This document shows, piece after piece, positions 16,968 through 24,160 of a stretch of DNA of 64,000 nt; within the stretch, counting starts at the first letter, position 1, and each line of letters opens with the position of its first letter. A program made the translations under genes and the position numbers. The stretch spans positions 130,637 to 194,636 of the forward strand of contig CAYYVN010000002.1 in NCBI GenBank assembly GCA_964475165.1. The letters run 5' to 3'. The notes under the pieces were generated by a model. That model did no database searches. It was not told where the DNA came from and was given only the letters and a program-made list of their open reading frames with translations. The DNA is from CAYUHK01 sp964475165. GTDB taxonomy: Bacteria; Verrucomicrobiota; Kiritimatiellia; JAAZAB01.

Positions 16968-17371
16968 GATTGTGCTTTAAATTGCCTGGCCCTTATTAGC
17001 GGCTATCGGGTGGCAAGCAAACGGGGGGCTACTATAATACAACAATTTAGAATAGCAAGAAAATAAATAACCCTTATCTGGGCCAGGGTTCTGCGCCTAA
17101 TTTTAAGGAGTCGGCGCGGCGGCGTTGGCCGGCGCTCTGGTGCCGGACGAGGGGCGGTTGCCGGCGCGCGGGTCCTACGCAAACTTGGCCCGGAACAAAA
17201 AAAGATTGCTTCAGTTTCAAGCCTAGGCTACAAGAATGGGCAAGCATTCAGCTCAGCCCAAGGCCGGGGCGCTCAGGCCTGTCACGCTGATGGGTGGCTG
17301 GCCAGCAGGCGCAAGCCTGTTGCCCGGCTCAAAGTAGTCGATTCCCCGGATGGTTAAGTAAAGGAAGTATT
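16968..17371. other. Divergent intergenic region between hydrogenase operon and leuB
   Basis: This 404-base region holds the candidate leftward promoter at 17031-17058 within an AT-rich patch. The remainder toward leuB is GC-rich and shows no credible coding frame. A small hairpin (CAGGC-gcaa-GCCTG, near 17306-17319) is present, but it has no T-run, and I see no leader peptide rich in Leu and no T-box. Confidence 0.5.
17031..17058 (-). promoter_or_regulatory. Candidate promoter of hydrogenase operon
   Basis: Read leftward, TTGCTA (17058-17053), a 16-base spacer and TATAGT (17036-17031) give a moderate sigma70 match. It would start transcription near 17024, about 57 bases before the first hydrogenase gene. 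Confidence 0.4.
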
Positions 17372-18439
17372 ATGAAGCAGCCTTATAAAATTGCAGTAAT
17401 CCCAGGTGATGGCACCGGCCCGGAAGTGGTGCGCGAGGGCCTCAAAGTTTTGGCGGTGGCCGCCGAACGCTTCGGCTTCAAACTGGAGCTCATCACTTAT
17501 GATCTGGGCGGCGAGCGTTATCTGAAAACAGAGGAAACCTTGTCGGATTCCGTGTTGGCGGAATTGCGCCAATGTGATGCCATCTACCTGGGAGCCATTG
17601 GCCATCCGGATGTTAAACCCGGCATTCTGGAAAAAGGCATTCTGCTTAAGCTGCGTTTCGAGCTCGATCAATACATCAACCTGCGGCCGGTGAAACTCTA
17701 TCCCGGCGTGGAAACCCCTTTGAAAAACAAGGGTCCCAAGGAGATTGATTATGTGGTGGTGCGCGAAAATACCGGCGGCGCCTATACCGGGCTCGGCGGC
17801 GCTTTCCTGAAGGGCACTCCCCAGGAAGTTGCTGTACAAGATATGGTCTATACCCGCTTTCAGGTCGATCGTTGTCTGCGTTATGCCTTTGAATATACGC
17901 GCCAAAGAAATAAGCGCCAGACCTTGGCGCTATGCGGCAAGACCAATGTTTTGACCTTTGTCTTCGATCTCTGGGAACGTGCCTTTCATGAAATGGGTGC
18001 GCGTGATTTTCCGGAAATCAAACGGGAATATTATCATGTGGATGCCACCGCGATGTGGATGATCAAAAATCCCGAATGGTTTGATGTGATTGTCACCGAG
18101 AATATGTTTGGTGATATTATCACTGATCTGGGCGCCATGACCCAGGGTGGCATGGGTATTGCGGCGGGAGGCAATATCAATCCCGAGGGCGTCAGCATGT
18201 TTGAACCGATCGGCGGCTCAGCGCCGAAATATGCAGGCCAAAACGTCATCAATCCCTTGGCGGCCATTTGCGCGGGTGCTTTGATGTTGGCAGAGTTGGG
18301 TGAACAGCCCGCGGCGCAAGCCATCGAAAACTCCGTGATGGCCGCCACCGCCCGGCAGATCAAGGATTTAGGCGCGGGACGCATGGGCTATTCTACCACC
18401 CAAGTGGGAGATTTGATCGCGGCGGGGGTAGCCGGCTGA
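17372..18439 (+). CDS. leuB: 3-isopropylmalate dehydrogenase
   Basis: This 355-residue enzyme of the isocitrate/isopropylmalate dehydrogenase family would catalyse the NAD-dependent oxidative decarboxylation in leucine synthesis. IAVIPGDGTGPEVV starts the fold, LDQYINLRPVKLYPG carries the substrate-binding arginine, and the metal-binding Asp residues lie in MFGDIITDLGA. The nucleotide loop is FEPIGGSAPKYAGQ. Isopropylmalate is favoured over isocitrate or tartrate because leuC and leuD lie at 30527-32462. AAGGAAG precedes ATG 17372. asd follows on the same strand after 65 bases. Confidence 0.87.
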   Translation: MKQPYKIAVIPGDGTGPEVVREGLKVLAVAAERFGFKLELITYDLGGERYLKTEETLSDSVLAELRQCDAIYLGAIGHPDVKPGILEKGILLKLRFELDQYINLRPVKLYPGVETPLKNKGPKEIDYVVVRENTGGAYTGLGGAFLKGTPQEVAVQDMVYTRFQVDRCLRYAFEYTRQRNKRQTLALCGKTNVLTFVFDLWERAFHEMGARDFPEIKREYYHVDATAMWMIKNPEWFDVIVTENMFGDIITDLGAMTQGGMGIAAGGNINPEGVSMFEPIGGSAPKYAGQNVINPLAAICAGALMLAELGEQPAAQAIENSVMAATARQIKDLGAGRMGYSTTQVGDLIAAGVAG

Positions 18440-18504
18440 AGCTAGCGGCAGCCGCAGGGACATTAAGCAGAGAGATTCGAGTTAAGTATCAGTACGAGGT
18501 GGGT

Positions 18505-19509
18505 ATGAAGAAATATCGGGTGGGCGTGGTTGGGGTTGGAGCGGTGGGTATGGAAATGATTCGCGTCTTGCGCCAGCGTGACTTTCCCTGTGCAGAAATC
18601 CGCATCCTGGCGCGCAGCGCGCGCGAGGAAAATATAGATGGGGAAATATTTCATGTTGTGACGGCTTCGGCGGACACCTTGCGCGGTTTGGATTTTGCCT
18701 TTTTTGCCGGCACGGAAGGCGGCAAGGGGGCCTCTCAGCAACTGGGCTGGCTGGCGGTGGAGCAGGGCGTGATCGTCATTGATAATGGTGATGATTTTCG
18801 CATGGATGCGCGGGTGCCGCTGGTTATTCCTGAGATCAATGCGGCGGCCCTTGATAAACATATGGGCTTTATCGCCAACCCCAATTGCAGCACCACCATC
18901 GCCCTGATGGCCGTGGCGCCGCTGTATCGCGCGGCGCGCGTGCGGCGCTTTGTGGCCAGCACCTATCAGGCTGTTTCGGGGACGGGTCGTAATGCGATCC
19001 TGGAGCTGGAACAACAGCTGCAGAGCAGGGCCTCCGGAGAACCGCTGACGCATACCGTTTATCCGCATCCGATTGCTGGCAATGTAATTCCCAAGATTGG
19101 CAGCCTGAAGCCCGAGGGACATACCAGCGAAGAATTAAAGATGCTCCACGAAACCCGTAAGATTTTGAATGATCAACAAATACGGGTCAGTGCCACCTGT
19201 GTCCGCGTGCCGGTCTTTAACGGGCATTGCGAGGCGCTCAATATAGAGTTTGATCGCCCTCTGGATCCAGCCGAAGCACGCGATATTCTGGCGCGCGCGC
19301 CGGGGGTGCGCGTGGTGGATGCTCCGGAACGGGATGAATACCCCCTGCCCAGCCTGGCTACCGATAAAGATCAAGTGTTGGTAGGGCGGATTCGCACTGA
19401 TCCCAGCGTCAAAAATGGCTTAGCCCTCTTCGTTTGTGGAGATAATATCCGTAAAGGCGCGGCCACCAATGCTGTCCAAATCGCTGAAACCCTGATCGCT
19501 AAGCGCTGA
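18505..19509 (+). CDS. asd: Aspartate-semialdehyde dehydrogenase
   Basis: The 334-residue enzyme makes aspartate semialdehyde from aspartyl phosphate, the entry to lysine, diaminopimelate, threonine and methionine. The N-terminal VGVVGVGAVGMEMI is the NADP-binding loop. The catalytic cysteine is Cys128 in NPNCSTT, and YQAVSGTGRNA and RVPVFNGHCEA carry the substrate-binding Arg and catalytic His. I use ATG 18505 with GAGGTG upstream rather than GTG 18499. It probably shares a transcript with leuB. Confidence 0.93.
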   Translation: MKKYRVGVVGVGAVGMEMIRVLRQRDFPCAEIRILARSAREENIDGEIFHVVTASADTLRGLDFAFFAGTEGGKGASQQLGWLAVEQGVIVIDNGDDFRMDARVPLVIPEINAAALDKHMGFIANPNCSTTIALMAVAPLYRAARVRRFVASTYQAVSGTGRNAILELEQQLQSRASGEPLTHTVYPHPIAGNVIPKIGSLKPEGHTSEELKMLHETRKILNDQQIRVSATCVRVPVFNGHCEALNIEFDRPLDPAEARDILARAPGVRVVDAPERDEYPLPSLATDKDQVLVGRIRTDPSVKNGLALFVCGDNIRKGAATNAVQIAETLIAKR

Positions 19510-19526
19510 TGCAGCCGATCCCACGA

Positions 19527-19676
19527 TCACTGCAGAGGGAGTGGCAGGGGTAGGGTGTTTTCCCAAGGTTGCGGCACATTCCAAGGAGTACTGCTGCCAG
19601 CCTCAGGCGCAGTGGCACAGCCTCCCAATAATAGAATCGCTGCCCAGCCCAGCAGGGCGACTCTAATAAATGACAT
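19527..19676 (-). CDS. Small lipoprotein, 49 residues
   Basis: The frame begins MSFIRVALLGWAAILLLGG and reaches a lipobox LGGC with Cys20, leaving a mature peptide of about 30 residues rich in Pro and Leu. Its ATG lies inside the last codons of the coiled-coil gene, with which it overlaps by 14 bases, so translation is probably coupled. I recognise no family. The clear signal and the overlap argue that it is a real gene. Confidence 0.65.
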   Translation of the reverse strand: MSFIRVALLGWAAILLLGGCATAPEAGSSTPWNVPQPWENTLPLPLPLQ

Positions 19677-20541
19677 AATCGCCCTTCTGGGGCGGCATTT
19701 GTTGCCAATCATTGATGATTTCGGCAATCGCCATGTTGTCGGTGATGGTGTTGATGCGGCCCTTGCCAACCAGTTGGTCGGCTCGGTGAATGAGAACCTC
19801 CACATCGGGAGACATGGTTTTTAAGCTTTCCTGAGTCAGGCCGATCACCAGGAAATTCCATTCGGGATTAATCAAGAGCACGCGGCCCTGATGCCCCTTG
19901 GGCAATGTCCGTTCCTCAGGTTTTTGGGCGATCTGCTCTTGATGGATCTGGATTTCGGCTAGCTGATCGATCAGATCCCGATTTTGCACTTCCAAATCTT
20001 CAAGTTGCACTTTGATTTCTTCGGCCTGAGCGATCAAGATCTCCTTTTCCTTGGAGAGACCTTGGATGGCGACTTCCTGTTCGGCGATCTCCATATCCTT
20101 GGCGGCCACCGTATCTTGCAGGAGTGAAATATCATTTCTGGCGCTGGCCAGCTCGTCTTGGGTGGTCTTCAACTCACTGCGGGTCTCGGCTAGGGTTTGC
20201 TTGGTTTCCGCGAGCACGGTGCGCGTGCCATTGAGGCGGGTGAGCTGATCGCGGGCGGCGCTTGTCAGCTGATGCAAGGACTCGTCCATGGCCGGGGGAC
20301 CACCGGGTCTTTGTTTGTATGTTTTGAGCTGATCTTCCGCGAGGGTGATTTTAAGATCCGTATTATCACCGGCCTCGATGGTGGCGGCCACCTGTTGAAT
20401 GGCCGTTTCCAGTTTTTGGGTACGGCCTTTCAAGGATTCGCGTTGTTGAAACAGCAGGATGCCTAAGATCAGCGCCGCTGCGCTGAAGACCAGCAGCGCG
20501 GCCATAGTGACTTTCATTCCCAGCTTAAGCATGATCGCCAT
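19663..20541 (-). CDS. Membrane-anchored coiled-coil protein with C-terminal beta domain
   Basis: This 292-residue protein has an N-terminal membrane segment (residues 11-31). A long heptad-rich coiled coil covers about residues 33-215. A small C-terminal domain starts at GRVLLINPEWNFLVIGL and ends in GDYVIY, with the pattern of a short beta barrel. Most of it should lie outside the inner membrane. I know of no named family. It precedes and overlaps a tiny lipoprotein gene, so the two may form an envelope complex. Confidence 0.75.
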   Translation of the reverse strand: MAIMLKLGMKVTMAALLVFSAAALILGILLFQQRESLKGRTQKLETAIQQVAATIEAGDNTDLKITLAEDQLKTYKQRPGGPPAMDESLHQLTSAARDQLTRLNGTRTVLAETKQTLAETRSELKTTQDELASARNDISLLQDTVAAKDMEIAEQEVAIQGLSKEKEILIAQAEEIKVQLEDLEVQNRDLIDQLAEIQIHQEQIAQKPEERTLPKGHQGRVLLINPEWNFLVIGLTQESLKTMSPDVEVLIHRADQLVGKGRINTITDNMAIAEIINDWQQMPPQKGDYVIY

Positions 20542-20634
20542 CCAATTGCATTAATACCCAGCTGTGATGCATCATAGCAGGTGGCCGCTTGCAAGCAATC
20601 TTTTTTTTATAAAATTATGGCGCGGGTGGCCCAT

Positions 20635-20663
20635 AAAAACAGGCGGGACCGCGCCTGTTTTTT
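20635..20663. terminator. Terminator-like hairpin with T-runs on both sides, between divergent genes
   Basis: AACAGGCG (20638-20645) and CGCCTGTT (20652-20659) form a perfect 8-bp stem with a 6-base loop. Five A precede it and six T follow, so it can act as an intrinsic terminator on either strand. Both flanking genes start near it and read away from it, so it terminates no visible gene. Confidence 0.55.
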
Positions 20664-20754
20664 GATGAGGCCTATTGAAAAAACAATTGCCAAGCTGGCC
20701 TCGTCCATGATAAAGGGCTATCTTTGTTGAAGTCTCGAGCCAGCATATGATTTT

Positions 20755-21519
20755 ATGAAACCGGGTATTTATGTGGTGGGAACGCCCATTGGCAATCTGG
20801 GGGATATCAGCGTCCGAGCGCTAGATGTCTTGCGTGCGGTTCAATTTATTCTGGCGGAAGACACCCGGCATACCCAAATCCTGCTGCAGCGTTACCAGAT
20901 CCGCAAGCCGCTGATCAGTTGCCATCGTTTTAATGAAGCCGCCCGGCAACGCCTGGTGCTGGAGAAGGTTGCCGCCGGCGCGGCCGTGGCCTTGGTGACT
21001 AACGCCGGTATGCCCGGCGTAGCCGATCCCGGGGCGCGCATCGTGACCGCCGCCCGGCGGGCCGGGGTGTATCTGACGGTTATTCCGGGGGCTTCCGCGG
21101 CCACGGCCGCGGTGGCGCTCAGCGGATTTGGGGGTGCGGGTTTTTTATTCGAAGGATTTTTACCGCGTAAGGCCGGTGCGCGCCAGAGGCGTTTGCAGGC
21201 CTTGCGTTGGGCGAGCGTGCCGGTGGTCTTTTTTGAAGCGCCGCAGCGCGGATTAGCTTTGTTGGCTGAGATGAATACCATTTTTCCGGAGCGTGATTTG
21301 TTTGCGGGCCGGGAACTAACCAAGCTGCACGAGGAATGTCTGTGGGGCACCGTGGCCGAAGTGTGGCAAGAGTTTGCGCAGCGCGCCGGTGCCGTGCGCG
21401 GCGAACTGGTCTTAGTATTGGCGCCGGCCTCCAAAGCCGAACGGAAGCAAAAGGAAAAAACTGCTAGCGCGGAGGCTGGCGACCTGGATCAACTTAACGA
21501 GCAAGCTGGTAGGGAGTAA
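20755..21519 (+). CDS. rsmI: 16S rRNA (cytidine(1402)-2'-O)-methyltransferase
   Basis: The 254-residue protein is an RsmI methyltransferase of the tetrapyrrole-methylase fold, which methylates the ribose of C1402 in the ribosomal P site. YVVGTPIGNLGDIS starts the protein, followed by LAEDTRHT, NAGMPGVADPGARIV and the SAM-pocket IPGASAATAAVALSG. The last 20 residues are a charged tail. No clear ribosome-binding site precedes ATG 20755. It is the first of four closely spaced genes ending with rsmE, so two 16S rRNA methyltransferases bracket the chaperone pair. Confidence 0.93.
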   Translation: MKPGIYVVGTPIGNLGDISVRALDVLRAVQFILAEDTRHTQILLQRYQIRKPLISCHRFNEAARQRLVLEKVAAGAAVALVTNAGMPGVADPGARIVTAARRAGVYLTVIPGASAATAAVALSGFGGAGFLFEGFLPRKAGARQRRLQALRWASVPVVFFEAPQRGLALLAEMNTIFPERDLFAGRELTKLHEECLWGTVAEVWQEFAQRAGAVRGELVLVLAPASKAERKQKEKTASAEAGDLDQLNEQAGRE

Positions 21520-21524
21520 TAGTT

Positions 21525-22175
21525 ATGAGTCGTTCGCAAGGTAAACATCCGCCCCGGGCTGCCGGTCAAGGTGCCGCGGAAACAGATCATGCGCCCACTC
21601 CGCCGTTGGCCGCGGCGGCGGAGGCGTCGGCCTCAGCGGGAGCTGCTCAGGCCCCCGCGCCGGATCAGGCGGCCAGCATCGCCCAGCTGCAGGATCAGCT
21701 GCTGCGCTTGCGGGCCGATTTTGATAATCTACGCAAACGCACTTTGCGCGAAAAAACCGAGCTTTATGATACGGCCACATACGAACTCATGTTGGAGTTG
21801 TTGCCGGTGCTGGATCATTTTCAACTCGGCATACAAGCCGCTGCCGCCCATCAGGCTGATCAACAGATCCAGGATGGCTGGCGGCTGATTTACGAGCAAT
21901 TGATGACGGTTTTAGGGAAGTTCGGGCTGCAACCTTTCAATAGCGAGCAACAGGTTTTTGATCCGGCTCGCCACGATGCCCTCAGCTGTCTCGCTTCCGA
22001 AACAGCGGCCGAAGGCACTGTGCTGAACCAAATCCGCTGCGGTTATATGTTGCGCAATAAATTGCTGCGTCCGGCTCAAGTGGTCGTTTCCAGTGGTCCC
22101 CAGGAATCTGTTGCGCAGTCGGCCGGACAACAGGCGGCGGATTCCCAGCCCGCTCCAACGACTGAGGGGGAGTGA
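21525..22175 (+). CDS. grpE: Nucleotide exchange factor GrpE
   Basis: This 216-residue DnaK co-chaperone releases ADP from Hsp70. The N-terminal 50 residues are Ala/Pro-rich and probably disordered. A helix with LQDQLLRLRADFDNLRKRT forms the usual long dimer coiled coil, ELMLELLPVLDHFQLGI continues it, and the C-terminal beta domain includes FNSEQQVFDPARHDAL. A proline- and glutamine-rich tail follows. AGGGAG precedes ATG 21525. dnaJ follows after three bases, but dnaK is not in the window. Confidence 0.93.
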   Translation: MSRSQGKHPPRAAGQGAAETDHAPTPPLAAAAEASASAGAAQAPAPDQAASIAQLQDQLLRLRADFDNLRKRTLREKTELYDTATYELMLELLPVLDHFQLGIQAAAAHQADQQIQDGWRLIYEQLMTVLGKFGLQPFNSEQQVFDPARHDALSCLASETAAEGTVLNQIRCGYMLRNKLLRPAQVVVSSGPQESVAQSAGQQAADSQPAPTTEGE

Positions 22176-22178
22176 GCG

Positions 22179-23357
22179 ATGGCCAGCAAACGGGACTATT
22201 ATGAGGTCTTGGGCGTGGCGCGCAATGCTTCTCTGGAAAACATCAAAAAATCTTACCGTAAACTGGCGCTGAAATATCATCCCGATCGCAACGCCGGCAA
22301 CAAGGAAGCCGAGGCCAAATTCAAGGAATTATCGGAAGCCTACGAAGTCCTCAGCGATCAACAGAAACGGCAAGTTTATGACCAGTACGGTCATGCCGGC
22401 TTGAAATCGGCCTTTGGTCCCGGGGGCTTTGACTTTGCGCGTGATTTCACGCATATGTCGGATCTGCAAGATCTGTTCGGCGATTTATTGGGCGGGGCGG
22501 CGGGCGGCATCTTTGAAGGTTTCTTTGGTCGCAGTACCAGTCGGCGGGGCGCGCGTCCACCGCGCGGGGCTGACCTGCGCTTCGACTTGGAAATTGATTT
22601 TGAGGAATCGGTCTTCGGTGTTGAACGCGAGATCACCCTGCCCATTTCCGAAACCTGCCGCGCCTGTGGCGGATCCGGCTCAGCCGCTGGGCATAAAAAG
22701 GAAACCTGCCGACACTGTGGCGGGCATGGGGTCATTGTCACCGCCAGCGGTTTTTTCCGAGTGCAACAGGATTGCCCGTCTTGCAATGGCCGGGGACAGA
22801 TCATCACTCATCCCTGCAGGCAATGCGCTGGCCGCGGTTTGACGAAAGCCAGTAAGCGGCTAGCCTTAAAAATTCCAGCGGGAGTGGAGACGGGGTCGCG
22901 GCTGCGCCTGGCCGGCAAGGGCGAGGGCGCGCCGCAAGGCGGGCGCCCCGGAGATTTATATGTTATTTTGCATGTGCGTCCCCATCAGCTCTTTCAGCGT
23001 CAAGGCAATGATTTGTTTTGCGAGGTGCCCATCTCTCTGGAACTGGCGGCACTGGGCGGTGAAATCTCCGTGCCAACCTTGGAGGGGTGGACTAAAATCA
23101 AAATTGCGCCCGGCACGGAAAGCGGCAAAATGTTTCGTTTGCGCGGCCAGGGCGTGTCTGAGCCGGGTGATTATGGCCGCGGGGATCTACATGTGCGCGT
23201 GGTTCAGGAAGTGCCCCAGAGTTTGTCTGGTTCCCAAAAGGCCAAGCTCCGTGAATTCCTGGCGGCCTGCGATGAACGCAATTTTCCGGCCGCGACACAG
23301 TTTCGTCAAAAAGCGGTTGAATTTTTGGAGCGCCATCCCAAATCTGGATCCAGATGA
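22179..23357 (+). CDS. dnaJ: Chaperone DnaJ
   Basis: The 392-residue class I J-protein stimulates DnaK ATPase and binds unfolded proteins. The J domain has HPD at residues 34-36. A Gly/Phe-rich linker follows. The zinc domain has four CxxCxGxG-type repeats: CRACGGSG, CRHCGGHG, CPSCNGRG and CRQCAGRG. Two substrate-binding beta domains and a dimerisation end complete the normal length. Its stop overlaps the start of rsmE by four bases. Confidence 0.95.
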   Translation: MASKRDYYEVLGVARNASLENIKKSYRKLALKYHPDRNAGNKEAEAKFKELSEAYEVLSDQQKRQVYDQYGHAGLKSAFGPGGFDFARDFTHMSDLQDLFGDLLGGAAGGIFEGFFGRSTSRRGARPPRGADLRFDLEIDFEESVFGVEREITLPISETCRACGGSGSAAGHKKETCRHCGGHGVIVTASGFFRVQQDCPSCNGRGQIITHPCRQCAGRGLTKASKRLALKIPAGVETGSRLRLAGKGEGAPQGGRPGDLYVILHVRPHQLFQRQGNDLFCEVPISLELAALGGEISVPTLEGWTKIKIAPGTESGKMFRLRGQGVSEPGDYGRGDLHVRVVQEVPQSLSGSQKAKLREFLAACDERNFPAATQFRQKAVEFLERHPKSGSR

Positions 23358-24160
23358 GTGTGGCTATGCATCGCTGTTTGATCTCCCCAGTTCAATGGTC
23401 CCATCCGGAAATCGTGCTCGCTGAGGAGGAAGCGCGGCATTTACGCTGCGTGCTACGCGCCCGAGTGGGCGATGTAGTCATCCTCATGGATGGTCAGGGC
23501 TATACGGCACAGGCCGTCATCCAGAGCTGTTCGCCGGCGGGAGTGCGCCTGCAGTTGCGTGCGGATAGCCGAGCCTACACTCCACCCGCGGCCGTATCCC
23601 TGATTCTCATTCAAGCACTACCCAAGCACGCCGCCATGGATTGGATCATCCAAAAGGCTTGCGAGCTGGGGGTAGAGGCCATTTGGCCGTTGCGTTCGGA
23701 TAGGGTTATCAGTCGCGCGGCGCGGCCTGAAGCTTTGGCCGGCCGCCTGGCGCGCTGGCGTAAGATTGCGCGCGAGTCCATTAAACAGAGCGGGGCGGCT
23801 TGGTTGCCTACGATTGAACCTCTGCAGTCACTCTCGTCTATACTGCCGCGCTTGTCGGCCTTGACCCTGTGTCTGGTGGCTTCTTTGCAGGCGCGCGCCC
23901 GGCCTTTAGGCGAGGTTTTGGGCCAGCTGCGGCCCGGGCGGCCGGCGCGAGTGGGCCTGGTGATAGGCCCGGAAGGCGACCTCAGCGCGGCGGAATCCTT
24001 GGCCCTGCAAGAAAGTGGCGCCTGTTTGGTTCGCTTTGGTCCTAATGTCTTGCGTGTGGAAACCGCGGCCCTCTACGGGTTGAGCATCTTGCAATATGAA
24101 TTGAACGCGGCGCATCAGGCGGCTGCGCTCAGCCCGCCAACGCAAGCACCGGCGCGCTAA
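23354..24160 (+). CDS. rsmE: 16S rRNA (uracil(1498)-N3)-methyltransferase
   Basis: This 268-residue SPOUT methyltransferase would modify U1498 of 16S rRNA. The N-terminal PUA-like domain includes EEARHLRCVLRARVGD. The knot includes ALPKHAAMDWIIQKACELGV, VIGPEGDLSAAES near residue 200, and VLRVETAALYGLSIL at the end. The short Ala/Pro tail is not part of the fold. Association with dnaJ is common in bacteria. Its end overlaps by four bases with the end of the convergent DUF2723 gene. Confidence 0.92.
   Translation: MSVAMHRCLISPVQWSHPEIVLAEEEARHLRCVLRARVGDVVILMDGQGYTAQAVIQSCSPAGVRLQLRADSRAYTPPAAVSLILIQALPKHAAMDWIIQKACELGVEAIWPLRSDRVISRAARPEALAGRLARWRKIARESIKQSGAAWLPTIEPLQSLSSILPRLSALTLCLVASLQARARPLGEVLGQLRPGRPARVGLVIGPEGDLSAAESLALQESGACLVRFGPNVLRVETAALYGLSILQYELNAAHQAAALSPPTQAPAR

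Noticed and set aside
17306..17319. Small GNRA-capped hairpin upstream of leuB, considered as an attenuator or T-box part
   Set aside because: No T-run, no Leu-rich leader peptide and no T-box core sequence were seen.
18463..19122. 219-residue leftward open frame
   Set aside because: Antisense to asd, whose active-site motifs are clear.
20746..20751. TATGAT near the rsmI start as a promoter -10 box
   Set aside because: It ends three bases before the start codon, so transcription would begin inside the gene; a leaderless start is possible but not supported enough to list.
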